Assembly: GCA_000739535.1 (NCBI GenBank)
Contig: DF820480.1
Span: 12,948-76,947 of the forward strand
Source: Candidatus Vecturithrix granuli
Lineage (GTDB): Bacteria; Moduliflexota; Moduliflexia; Moduliflexales; Moduliflexaceae
Direction: 5' to 3'
Length of the DNA: 64,000 nucleotides
Shown: positions 27,001 through 34,950 of the stretch, one piece after another
How the letters are laid out: every line of letters starts with the position of its first letter
Numbering within the stretch: the stretch's first letter is position 1
Program-made: the position numbers and the translations under genes
Notes under the pieces: generated by a model
What the model saw: only the letters and a program-made list of their open reading frames with translations
Database searches by the model: none
Told to the model about the DNA's origin: nothing

Positions 27001-28648
27001 GGAAGGGATTAAAACAGAAGGACATCATCAGGCTTTCCTTTTCTGTGAAAAGTGAAAACCCTAATAAAACCCTGGAAGGGATTAAAACGGGCACGTCAAC
27101 CCCGGTTTCTCCTGCGGATATTACGTGAAAACCCTAATAAAACCCTGGAAGGGATTAAAACAAATCGATTGAATTGCCGTATGACGAGCTAGTCCCGTGT
27201 GAAAACCCTAATAAAACCCTGGAAGGGATTAAAACGATGTTGAGAGGGGAGGGCTTTAGGCCCTTCTCTCTGTGAAAACCCTAATAAAACCCTGGAAGGG
27301 ATTAAAACAACAGCTCATCTACCTTCGCCTCAAGAGACTGACTTGTGAAAACCCTAATAAAACCCTGGAAGGGATTAAAACTTGAAATATGTCAAGAGTG
27401 GCGTTGTATGATCCGGGGTGTGAAAACCCTAATAAAACCCTGGAAGGGATTAAAACCCAAGGAGAACATTGACGTCAACAGCTCATCTACCTGTGAAAAC
27501 CCTAATAAAACCCTGGAAGGGATTAAAACGCCCGGAGTGTCATGTCGCGGTGAAATCGATTGAATGTGAAAACCCTAATAAAACCCTGGAAGGGATTAAA
27601 ACACATGATAACGTATGGTCGCATTTATTTCCAACTAGGGTGAAAACCCTAATAAAACCCTGGAAGGGATTAAAACAACAAATTCAAGCGTTAGACGCCG
27701 AATGGCAGCATTTGGGTGAAAACCCTAATAAAACCCTGGAAGGGATTAAAACACGGAGTTTCCCTTACTCCCATTGTCTGTGGCCATTTAAGTGAAAACC
27801 CTAATAAAACCCTGGAAGGGATTAAAACTCCAGTCCGGCGTTCGCCTGTTTGAGTTGCTCGCCGTTCACGTGAAAACCCTAATAAAACCCTGGAAGGGAT
27901 TAAAACCTATTAGTTAAAGAAAAGCCATTTCCTATTTATAGGAAAAGTGAAAACCCTAATAAAACCCTGGAAGGGATTAAAACCGCTTTAGCATCTGATC
28001 ACGCGTCATGAAAAAAAAGTGAAAACCCTAATAAAACCCTGGAAGGGATTAAAACAATCCAGAAGGGCAGATACCAGCGCGCAAACAGATCGTGAAAACC
28101 CTAATAAAACCCTGGAAGGGATTAAAACTCCCAGACTATGGGATTTCTCCTTTTTGAAGATTGCCGGGTGAAAACCCTAATAAAACCCTGGAAGGGATTA
28201 AAACTTTTTGGATATTGGAGATGGAGAACTTTTTGAGCTGTGAAAACCCTAATAAAACCCTGGAAGGGATTAAAACTCGGTGGGTTAAAGTACTTGAGTT
28301 ACACGATTCTTCTGAGTGAAAACCCTAATAAAACCCTGGAAGGGATTAAAACGGAAAGAAGAAGAACCCACCCAAGCGGCTTGCTAAGGTGAAAACCCTA
28401 ATAAAACCCTGGAAGGGATTAAAACCCCCGGCGAGGGGATTGCGGGAACTCCAGCCGATGAACGTGAAAACCCTAATAAAACCCTGGAAGGGATTAAAAC
28501 ACGCTGACGCCCCCGCTTTCATAACTTACTTTTTAACGTGAAAACCCTAATAAAACCCTGGAAGGGATTAAAACATCGTCATAATATTCCAGGCAAATCA
28601 TAAGGACTTCAGTGAAAACCCTAATAAAACCCTGGAAGGGATTAAAAC
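1..28648 (+). CRISPR. Giant CRISPR array, about 385 repeats, left end outside the window
   Basis: A 37-nt direct repeat, beginning GTGAAAACCCTA and ending AGGGATTAAAAC, recurs from position 7 (first full copy 7-43) to the last copy at 28612-28648. Bases 1-6 are the tail of another spacer, so the array continues leftwards. Sampled unit lengths are 72-77 nt (mean near 74), so spacers are about 34-41 nt and the window holds about 385 repeats. Reading through, I found no repeat variant, and even the last copy is intact. The repeat contains a CCCT/AGGG stem with a 3-nt loop, followed by ATTAAAAC. This matches the 8-nt 5' handle (ATTGAAAC-like) of type I and III crRNAs, so transcription is inferred on the + strand. 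The right flank after 28648 is not AT-rich and has no obvious leader, which again puts the leader to the left. No cas gene lies in the window, so the subtype is unproven. Confidence 0.98.
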
Positions 28649-28710
28649 TCAAGGGTTGCCGGGAATCTGACCACGGTCTATCATCTCAAATATATGTCTC
28701 TTCTGAGCGG

Positions 28711-28816
28711 CAGGGCTGTTAAGTTCTCTTATCTTATGAGAATATGAGAATTCTTCGCTCCTACGGCGCGAAGAACCTCTGTGTTTCCAACGAGATAGAA
28801 GAACTTAACAGCCCTG
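28711..28816. repeat. MITE-like palindromic element, CTGTTAAGTTCT family, copy 1
   Basis: Perfect 17-bp terminal inverted repeats (CAGGGCTGTTAAGTTCT at 28711-28727, its complement at 28800-28816) enclose about 70 bp that itself contains short inverted repeats (GAATTCTTCG, GGCGCGAAGAA). Related ends bound the elements at 40694-40810 and 52290-52413, whose interiors are unrelated. It lies between the end of the CRISPR array and the convergent gene ending at 29012. Together with the next element it fills the 363-bp gap 28649-29011, in which I see no gene. Confidence 0.8.
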
Positions 28817-28854
28817 CTTCCGAGCGGATATGTCTGGTAGATTCTTTCATGATA

Positions 28855-28958
28855 TATAGCGATCCTAAATTAGTTGTTGTCTCGACTCCGCTCGACAACT
28901 GGTGCGGACACTGAGCGGAGTTGAAGTGTATGATTACAAATGATTTAGGATCGCTATA
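28855..28958. repeat. Nested palindromic element with 16-bp terminal inverted repeats
   Basis: TATAGCGATCCTAAAT at 28855-28870 is perfectly inverted at 28943-28958. The interior carries the CGACTCCGCTCGAC motif (about 28881-28895) and an inverted variant near 28911-28925. Variants of this motif recur near 49852-49905, 52317-52385 and 63030-63080. The transcript would fold into a long hairpin between two convergent transcription units, so a bidirectional terminator role is possible but not shown. Confidence 0.75.
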
Positions 28959-29011
28959 GTTCAAAGCAGAAACACTGGAGACCACCATTGCGGCGGCCTC
29001 CATCTGACAGA

Positions 29012-30019
29012 TCACGATTTGTAACGTCCGCCGTCGAGTTGATCTTGCAAGGTTTTCAGAGCCTCCCAATCTCCTCTGGCGGCCAAACCCGCTTGTTCGG
29101 GCCAGCTTGCCGGATCCATAGCTTTGAAAATGCCTCCGGCTCCTTCCAAAATGGCCCGTAAACGTTCAACCTCGGTCCGGGCGAGTTGCTCGAAGGTTAA
29201 AATGCCTGCTTCGTTGAGAAGTTGCTCGACTTTCGGTCCAATACCTTCAATCTTACGCAGGTTATCTATTTTTTCCGGGGTCAAACGAACTGCTTCCGGT
29301 TGCAGTTCTGTCTCTGCCACTGGCATCACTTTTTCCGTTGGCGTTTCGGCTTCAACTTCCGGTTCTATTTCTGTCGCTGTTACTGGCGGGGCTTCTTCTG
29401 GCGGTGTTTCAGGCTCAACTACCTGAGGAATTTCCTCTTCAACGGCTGGTGGGGCTTCTATTGGCGATATTACCGGCTCAATTTCTCGGGGAATTTCCTC
29501 TTCTACTGCTTCTTCTGGCGGCGTTTCAGGTTCAACTACCTGAGGAATTTCCTCTTCAATTGCTGTTGGGGCTTCTATTGGCGATATTAGCGGTTGAATT
29601 ATCAGGGAACTTTCCTCTTCTACTTCCGGCGAGGTTTTCGCCATCGGTATTTCTATGCCTGTTTCCGACGGAATCTCTGCCGCAGGAGTTCCTGTTGCCG
29701 CTTGAATTTTCTGCTCCAGGGATGTTATGTGTTGCTGCAATGTTTCAATCCGCGTTTCTGCTGAAGTAAATTTGGCGTTGTAGTCTTCCAGTTCTTCAGT
29801 TTTCTGTTGTAGTTGGGCTTCACAAGCATTGAGTTGTTCCTGCAGGTGTTGATATTGGCTGAGTTGGGTTTCAAGGCGGCGAATCGTATCTTTGGCTTCG
29901 CTCAATTCCCTTTGGAAAGCCAGTTCTTCTTCCTTCCTTTTTTTGGGCATATAGAGTCGAAAAACATAGCCAAGCACCCATCCGATCAAGACTCCGAACA
30001 GAATAAGTAATTCTCTCAT
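29012..30019 (-). CDS. Membrane-anchored coiled-coil protein with C-terminal helix-hairpin-helix domain
   Basis: 335 residues from the ATG at 30019, chosen because a GGGAGGA ribosome-binding site precedes it; the open frame extends further upstream without one. Residues about 1-24 form a single hydrophobic segment (ELLILFGVLIGWVLGYVF). Residues about 30-130 are a Glu/Gln/Leu-rich coiled coil. Residues about 135-235 are a Pro/Glu-rich low-complexity linker that contains a near-duplicated block (EEEIPQVVEPETPPEEA twice). The last 90 residues carry LRKIEGIGPKVEQLLNEAGI, a helix-hairpin-helix fold like the DUF4332 or ribosomal L21-fused domains, which bind DNA or proteins. The architecture (anchor, coiled coil, extended stalk, HHH head) suggests tethering of nucleic acid or a partner to the membrane; that is inference. 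It is monocistronic and converges on the CRISPR array end. Confidence 0.85.
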   Translation of the reverse strand: MRELLILFGVLIGWVLGYVFRLYMPKKRKEEELAFQRELSEAKDTIRRLETQLSQYQHLQEQLNACEAQLQQKTEELEDYNAKFTSAETRIETLQQHITSLEQKIQAATGTPAAEIPSETGIEIPMAKTSPEVEEESSLIIQPLISPIEAPTAIEEEIPQVVEPETPPEEAVEEEIPREIEPVISPIEAPPAVEEEIPQVVEPETPPEEAPPVTATEIEPEVEAETPTEKVMPVAETELQPEAVRLTPEKIDNLRKIEGIGPKVEQLLNEAGILTFEQLARTEVERLRAILEGAGGIFKAMDPASWPEQAGLAARGDWEALKTLQDQLDGGRYKS

Positions 30020-30153
30020 GTGTCCTATCCTCCCTGTCTTTAGAATGTATATATTGATTTCAATCCGACCCAAAATACGACATGCTAACAGCTTATGGCC
30101 GTCTAACACAATCATAAATATTTGCGTACAAGTGTCAACATATTTCTTCTAAG

Positions 30154-30275
30154 TAACTACAAGGATTTCTCATACGCAGGAATTTCAGGGATGTTGTGGA
30201 TATTATACAACACTGCGGTTTTCGTTAAACAAAAGTCAAAGAAAATTCTTGCTCATTCTTCATTTCTTGTAGTTA
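30154..30275. repeat. Palindromic element, TAACTACAAGGATTT family
   Basis: TAACTACAAG at 30154-30163 is inverted at 30266-30275 (CTTGTAGTTA), with partially matching interior arms. The same left end recurs at 31267 and, without TAA, at 47211. It occupies most of the 349-bp divergent gap 30020-30368. The rest of that gap is the AT-rich upstream region of the activase gene. Confidence 0.65.
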
Positions 30276-30298
30276 TTTAAAATTTTATCAAAAATCAC

Positions 30299-30337
30299 TT
30301 GACTTTTAAATGAAATGTTTTCATTTTCAAATGAAAA
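30299..30337 (+). promoter_or_regulatory. Candidate promoter and operator upstream of the glycyl radical enzyme operon
   Basis: A TTGACT -35-like hexamer at 30299-30304 is followed by a perfect 9-bp inverted repeat, TTTTCATTT at 318-326 and AAATGAAAA at 329-337 (30.3 kb numbering). A further AAATGAAA half-site lies at 30308-30315, giving three alternating half-sites. No good -10 hexamer is visible at 17-18 nt spacing. The position, 32 bp before the start codon and overlapping the presumed promoter, suits a repressor site, but no regulator is identified. Confidence 0.45.
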
Positions 30338-30368
30338 TAATCAAATTTATTTAGGAGTGAGCCATTAG

Positions 30369-31259
30369 ATGATTTTTAATATTCAACGATTTTCCACGCA
30401 TGACGGCGCAGGCATTCGCACGGTGATCTTTTTCAAGGGGTGTCCTCTGCGCTGTTCCTGGTGCAGTAATCCGGAAAGCCAATCTTTTGACTATGACCTC
30501 ATGTTTGAGCTGCGCAAATGTATTGGCTGTCTCGAATGCGTCCATCATGCCCAATTCCAGGAATTTACAGCAGATAATGGTCAGGTCAGGCTTCAACGCG
30601 AACGCCTCAAACAGCCTTTTGCCTTTAAAGATGTGTGTCCGGCGAAAGCGATCACGGTAATCGGCGAAGAGAAGAGCGTGGCGGACATCCTGGCAGAAAT
30701 CAGCAAAGACCTTCCGTTTTACAGCAAAAGCAGCGGCGGAGTGACGCTTTCCGGGGGTGAACCGTTTGCCCAACCGGAGATATTATCGGAATTACTGCCG
30801 CAGCTCAAACAGTCAGGAATTCATGTGGCGGTGGAAACCTGCCTGCATGTGCCCTGGAAACAGATCGAAGCGCACCTTCAATACATCGCTCTCTTTTTGG
30901 CGGATTTGAAACATACTGATCCTGAAAAATTTCAGGCTGCCACCGGAGGGAGATTAGACCTGATCATCTCGAATTTCAAACAGTTGGAAACAGCGCAGAT
31001 TCCGGTTGTCGCTCGCATTCCGATCATCCCGGGATTTAACCATAGCGAGGCTGAAATGTACTCTATTATTGATTTTGCCGCCTCATTGACAAACATCCAT
31101 GAGGTTCACTTGATCCCCTATCATGCTCTGGGACGCCATAAATACTCACTGTTAGGTCGAACCTACGAACTTCCGGCCGCATCAGTGTCAGAAGATGAAA
31201 TACAACCATACATTGAATACGCAGAGCACAAAGGGCTTCTTGCCAGTATCGGAGGATAA
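30369..31259 (+). CDS. Glycyl radical enzyme activating enzyme (radical SAM)
   Basis: 296 residues; AGGAG ribosome-binding site 13 bases before the ATG. It uses S-adenosylmethionine and a [4Fe-4S] cluster to place a glycyl radical on its partner enzyme, encoded next. The cluster motif CPLRCSWC supplies Cys25, Cys29 and Cys32 in the CX3CX2C spacing of the PflA family. A small ferredoxin-like insert follows (CIGCLEC, then CPAKAI), giving four cysteines for about one auxiliary cluster, fewer than the two usual in many GRE activases. The SAM-binding GGVTLSGGEP motif is present. Length and layout match the PflA/PflC type. The adjacent enzyme gene makes the assignment firm, although its substrate is unknown. 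Confidence 0.95.
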   Translation: MIFNIQRFSTHDGAGIRTVIFFKGCPLRCSWCSNPESQSFDYDLMFELRKCIGCLECVHHAQFQEFTADNGQVRLQRERLKQPFAFKDVCPAKAITVIGEEKSVADILAEISKDLPFYSKSSGGVTLSGGEPFAQPEILSELLPQLKQSGIHVAVETCLHVPWKQIEAHLQYIALFLADLKHTDPEKFQAATGGRLDLIISNFKQLETAQIPVVARIPIIPGFNHSEAEMYSIIDFAASLTNIHEVHLIPYHALGRHKYSLLGRTYELPAASVSEDEIQPYIEYAEHKGLLASIGG

Positions 31260-31266
31260 TTTTAGA

Positions 31267-31352
31267 TAACTACAAGGATTTTTTATAAGCAAGGATTTCT
31301 TGACTTTTGCTTGATACGCGCGCTTTTTTTCAAACAAGAGTTCAAGAAAGGT
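31267..31352. repeat. Palindromic element, TAACTACAAGGATTT family, second copy
   Basis: It starts with the same TAACTACAAGGATTT end as the element at 30154. The interior has imperfect inverted arms, GCAAGGATTTCTTGA near 31289-31303 and TCAAGAAAGGTATTTGC near 31340-31356. It sits between the activase stop and the glycyl radical enzyme start and accounts for the unusual 107-bp gap inside an otherwise tight operon. Confidence 0.5.
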
Positions 31353-31366
31353 ATTTGCACTTACTT

Positions 31367-33781
31367 ATGTTACAAATTGACGCGAAACCAGGTTTATCAA
31401 CACGCATCCATGCCTTACGCGAACAAGTGTTAAACGCCAGACCCACGGTCTGCCTCGAACGCGCGAAATGTTATACTGAGGCTTACCAGCAACATGCGGC
31501 GAAACCGGTTATTCTGAGACGCGCGTTCGCGCTGGAAAAAACCTTGCAAGAGATGACCGTTTTTATTGATGACGGCGAACTGATCGTGGGCAATCAATCG
31601 TCAAAATTGAGAGCCGCGCCGATCTTTCCAGAATATGCGGTCGAATGGATTCTCAAAGAACTGGATGAATTTGACAAACGTCCCGGGGACGCCTTTTATC
31701 TTTCAGAGGAAACCAAAGAGGAATTAAAGGAGATTTGCGCCTATTGGCACGGAAAAACCACGTTGGAAAAGGGACGCGAACTGATGACGGACACGCTGCG
31801 CGAGATCCATGCGGCCGGCATCATTCGCGCCGAAGGAAATTTAACCTCAGGCGACGGGCATATTGCGGTCAATTTTGAAAAAATCCTGAAACTCGGCATA
31901 CAAGGCTATCTGGACAAAGTGGAATTTAAACGCAAGCAGCTTGACCTGACGGATTGGGCGGATCTCAAAAAATCGCAATTTTATCAGGCCGTGGAAATCA
32001 GCTTACGCGCTCTGCGCGATTTTATCAATCGTTACGCCGCGCTCGCCCTCGCTATGAGCGAACAGGAGAACGATTCAGTACGCAAAGCTGAATTGATCAG
32101 AATTCATGAAAACTGCCGCCAGATCGCCCAGTATCCGCCGCAGGATTTTTATCAGGCCTTGCAGTTGACCTATTTTATCCAGCTTGTGTTGCAAATTGAA
32201 AGCAACGGACATTCAGTGTCCCTGGGACGAATGGATCAGTATCTCTATCCTTTCTACAAACAGGATAAGCAGGAAGAGAAAATCACGGACGATTTTGTCA
32301 TGGAGTTATTAGAGAATACCTGGATCAAACTTCTCTCCTTTTTGAAGATTCGCTCCTGGTCGCACACCCGCTTTTCGGCAGGGAGTCCCTTGTATCAAAA
32401 TGTCACCATCGGCGGTCAAACCGTTGATGGCGAAGACGCGGTAAATGAACTCAGTTATCTTATTCTGCGCTCAGTAGGCGAAACGAAATTAACACAGCCG
32501 AACCTCTCAATTCGCTATCATAAACATATCGACGACGAGTTTATGCTGGAATGTATGCAAGTGATTGAAAAAGGCTTTGGAATGCCAGCCTTTAACAATG
32601 ATGAAATTGTGATCCCGTCTTTTCTCAAGCTTGGAGTTGACAAAGAAGACGCGTATAATTATTCCGCAATCGGCTGTATTGAAGTGGCTGTGCCCGGCAA
32701 ATGGGGCTATCGCTGCACCGGAATGCACTTTCTGAACTTTATGCGTGTGTTGCTTGCAGCCCTGAATGACGGCAAAGATACCATGTCCGGCAAAACCTTT
32801 AAGAAAGGAATTGGCAAATTAACCGACTTTGAGTCCTTTGACGATGTGTTACGAGCCTGGCAACAACAGGTCAAATATTACGCCCGGGCCGGCGTGGCGA
32901 TTGATACGGCCGTGGATACGATCTTAGAGGAAGAAGTGCCCGACGTTCTCTGCTCGGCCTTTGTGGATGACTGCTTGAAACAGGGAAAAACCATTAAAGA
33001 AGGCGGCTCAAAGTACGATTTCATCTCTGGTTTGCAAGTCGGAATTGCGAACCTCGGCAATTCGCTGGCGGCCATCAAAAAGCTGGTGTTTGAGGAACAG
33101 AAAATTTCCAAAGCAGAACTTCTGCGTCATCTGGAAACCAATTTTGAAGGCCTCGAGGGGGAAAAGGTGCGGCAAATTCTGCTGAATTACGCGCCGAAAT
33201 TCGGCAATGATGACAATTATGTGGATATTCTGCTGCGCGAAGCCTATATGGATTTTATCAATGAACTGAAAAAATATCACACCACGCGCTACGGACGCGG
33301 CCCGATTGGATGCCAGTATTACGCCGGAACATCGAGTATTTCCGCCAACGTGCCATCCGGAGCGGTGGTGCCGGCTACGCCAGACGGCAGAAAAGCCTTT
33401 CAACCCCTGGCTGAAGGAAGTTCGCCCTCTTCAGGCACTGATGAACTCGGTCCTACAGCGGTCTTTAAGTCAATTGCCAAACTCCCCACCAACAAGATTT
33501 TGGGCGGCGTGCTCTTGAATCAGAAATTGTCGCCGGCCGCCATTAAACAGGAGCGGGATAAGAAAAAGCTGATTGCGATGCTGCACACGTTTTTCACCGA
33601 TTTAAAAGGTTGGCACGTGCAGTATAATATTGTGGATCGCGTCACGCTGCTCGATGCGAAAAAACATCCTGAGCAATACCGCGATCTGATCGTGCGGGTC
33701 GCCGGCTATTCCGCATTTTTCACAACCTTAGCGCCGGATACCCAGGATGATATTATCGCCCGAACTGAGCATACCTTATGA
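31367..33781 (+). CDS. Glycyl radical enzyme of the PFL/glycerol dehydratase superfamily, substrate unassigned
   Basis: 804 residues from the ATG at 31367. An upstream TTG at 31307 in the same frame lies in a palindromic repeat and would add 20 residues unlike the family, so I reject it. The N-terminal part (MLQIDAKPGLSTRIHAL, then NARPTVCLERA) is typical of the dehydratase/PFL2 group. The active-site cysteine is in YSAIGCIE (Cys437) and the radical glycine in RVAGYSAFF (Gly780), 24 residues from the C terminus as usual. The sequence after GCIE (VAVPGKWGYRC) does not match the GCVEP pattern I would expect of glycerol dehydratase or choline lyase, so no substrate is given. It is coupled to the next gene by an ATGA overlap. 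The enzyme is oxygen-sensitive, implying anaerobic growth. Confidence 0.93.
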   Translation: MLQIDAKPGLSTRIHALREQVLNARPTVCLERAKCYTEAYQQHAAKPVILRRAFALEKTLQEMTVFIDDGELIVGNQSSKLRAAPIFPEYAVEWILKELDEFDKRPGDAFYLSEETKEELKEICAYWHGKTTLEKGRELMTDTLREIHAAGIIRAEGNLTSGDGHIAVNFEKILKLGIQGYLDKVEFKRKQLDLTDWADLKKSQFYQAVEISLRALRDFINRYAALALAMSEQENDSVRKAELIRIHENCRQIAQYPPQDFYQALQLTYFIQLVLQIESNGHSVSLGRMDQYLYPFYKQDKQEEKITDDFVMELLENTWIKLLSFLKIRSWSHTRFSAGSPLYQNVTIGGQTVDGEDAVNELSYLILRSVGETKLTQPNLSIRYHKHIDDEFMLECMQVIEKGFGMPAFNNDEIVIPSFLKLGVDKEDAYNYSAIGCIEVAVPGKWGYRCTGMHFLNFMRVLLAALNDGKDTMSGKTFKKGIGKLTDFESFDDVLRAWQQQVKYYARAGVAIDTAVDTILEEEVPDVLCSAFVDDCLKQGKTIKEGGSKYDFISGLQVGIANLGNSLAAIKKLVFEEQKISKAELLRHLETNFEGLEGEKVRQILLNYAPKFGNDDNYVDILLREAYMDFINELKKYHTTRYGRGPIGCQYYAGTSSISANVPSGAVVPATPDGRKAFQPLAEGSSPSSGTDELGPTAVFKSIAKLPTNKILGGVLLNQKLSPAAIKQERDKKKLIAMLHTFFTDLKGWHVQYNIVDRVTLLDAKKHPEQYRDLIVRVAGYSAFFTTLAPDTQDDIIARTEHTL

Positions 33782-34500
33782 CGCAAGAACATGCGGGCCA
33801 ATCTATGGCGTTCCGGGAATGTGTGTTGTTCTACGTAAAATGGCCGGAACCGGGGAAAGTGAAAACCCGGTTGGCGGCGGATATTGGCGACGAACATGCC
33901 GCCGGGTTCTATCGCTGCTTTATTCTGGATATGCTGGCGGCGTTGGCGCACAATCCGCAGCCGATCTGTATCTGCTATGCCCCGGCAGAGTCCGAGTTCA
34001 ACTTTCGCCGCTGGTTAGGTCCGGCCTATTACTATCTGCCTCAATCTGGGGATGATTTGGGGGAGCGAATGCAGCGTTCGTTTCAACAGGCATTCCAGCG
34101 TGGCTTCGAATCCGCGTGTCTGGTCGGCAGCGATCTCCCGGCGTTGCCGCCTGAATACGTGAACGAAGCCTTTACCCGCCTGCATCAGTATGACAGCGTC
34201 ATCGGGCCGTCCAACGATGGCGGGTATTACCTCATCGGATTTCGGCGCGAGACCTTTTTTCCAGAAATTTTTCAGAACATCGCCTGGAGTCAACCGACCG
34301 TCTATCAGGTCACGCTCGCCAAATATCGTCAACGCGAAACACGATTGTTTCCGTTATTTTCCTGGGATGATGTTGACAATTGGCGCGATCTGCAACAATG
34401 GTATCAACTGGGCTGCGACAAACGTCGCGCGCCGCGCACCTGCGCCTATTTTACGACATTGAGGAACAACCTGCCGCTCTCACAGCGTCGTAAAAAGTAA
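33778..34500 (+). CDS. TIGR04282-type glycosyltransferase (DUF2064), arsenosugar-cluster family
   Basis: 240 residues, starting within the stop codon of the glycyl radical enzyme gene (ATGA). The family is related to nucleotidyltransferases such as CofC. Seen here: FVKWPEPGKVKTRLA-like N terminus (VKWPEPGKVKTRLA), the SDLPALPPEYV motif around the middle and GPSNDGGYYLIGF, which together are diagnostic of DUF2064. It is normally found beside a TIGR04283 glycosyltransferase, as here (37688). The actual sugar donor and acceptor are unknown, and the arsenosugar label comes from clusters that include ArsM and ArsS, which are missing here. Confidence 0.88.
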   Translation: MTQEHAGQSMAFRECVLFYVKWPEPGKVKTRLAADIGDEHAAGFYRCFILDMLAALAHNPQPICICYAPAESEFNFRRWLGPAYYYLPQSGDDLGERMQRSFQQAFQRGFESACLVGSDLPALPPEYVNEAFTRLHQYDSVIGPSNDGGYYLIGFRRETFFPEIFQNIAWSQPTVYQVTLAKYRQRETRLFPLFSWDDVDNWRDLQQWYQLGCDKRRAPRTCAYFTTLRNNLPLSQRRKK

Positions 34501-34513
34501 GGAGGAGACAACG

Positions 34514-34840
34514 ATGAGTCCATTGATGATCAGTTTCAGCGTCGTTCTCTTGAGTATTTTGTGCATTCAATTGTTGGTTCCACGCCGCGCGAGCGCTCAT
34601 TGTGATACACTGGACGGCCCACTTATCACAGTCGCCTCAGAATTCACCGCGCCAGCGAAGGGGAACCCTATGCCGGCCTGAAACCTGCCGGCCAGATTGA
34701 TCCGGCTGAAAAAGCGGCAGATCATGCTCTGGAAACCAATTCGGTCGAGGGCCTCGTGTATGACATGACTCATCACCTGGCCGAGGAAATTCGGGAGTCA
34801 TCGAATGACACGAATATAACGAATGTGACAAACGCACGGA
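34514..34840 (+). pseudogene. Decayed DUF6448-like periplasmic protein gene
   Basis: A GGAGGAGA ribosome-binding site precedes the ATG at 34514. The first 30 residues are a Sec signal peptide ending in RASA, followed by HCDTLDGPLI, the mature N terminus of DUF6448 proteins. The frame then stops at 34680. In another frame the sequence resumes as GEPYAGLKPAGQIDPAEKAA, which is the family's later conserved block, and continues to about 34840. The stretch between the two blocks (normally about 60-80 residues) is missing, so this is an internal deletion plus frameshift. Sequence after about 34855 (CCAAAGCTCGACTTTGG) looks like palindromic repeat. The family assignment is from memory of conserved motifs. 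Confidence 0.65.
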
Positions 34841-34950
34841 TGAAAATCAAAAGGAGTACCAAAGCTCGACTTTGGCTGCGAGCGAAGCGAAGCCATTCTC
34901 CGCAGGGGTGAACCTGCTTCTGACTATCAGATAATTTACATGGGAGGAAC

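Noticed and set aside
190-27795. Dozens of open frames of 60-278 codons inside 1-28.6 kb
   Set aside because: Their translations are strings of the same repeat-derived peptides (KTLIKPWKGLK, ENPNKTLEGIKT, FNPFQGFIRVFT, VLIPSRVLLGFS) joined by unrelated spacer residues, in several frames on both strands. They are readings through CRISPR repeats, not genes.
1-28648. Tandem-repeat protein gene or satellite DNA
   Set aside because: The conserved unit is separated by unique segments of varying length that are not multiples of three, and the 37-nt repeat has CRISPR-like structure.
28649-28710. CRISPR leader on the right side of the array
   Set aside because: The sequence is not AT-rich, shows no promoter and runs into a palindromic element; repeat polarity points to a leader on the left.
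31307-31366. 20-residue N-terminal extension of the glycyl radical enzyme from TTG
   Set aside because: It is encoded by a palindromic repeat and is unlike the family; the ATG at 31367 begins the conserved region.
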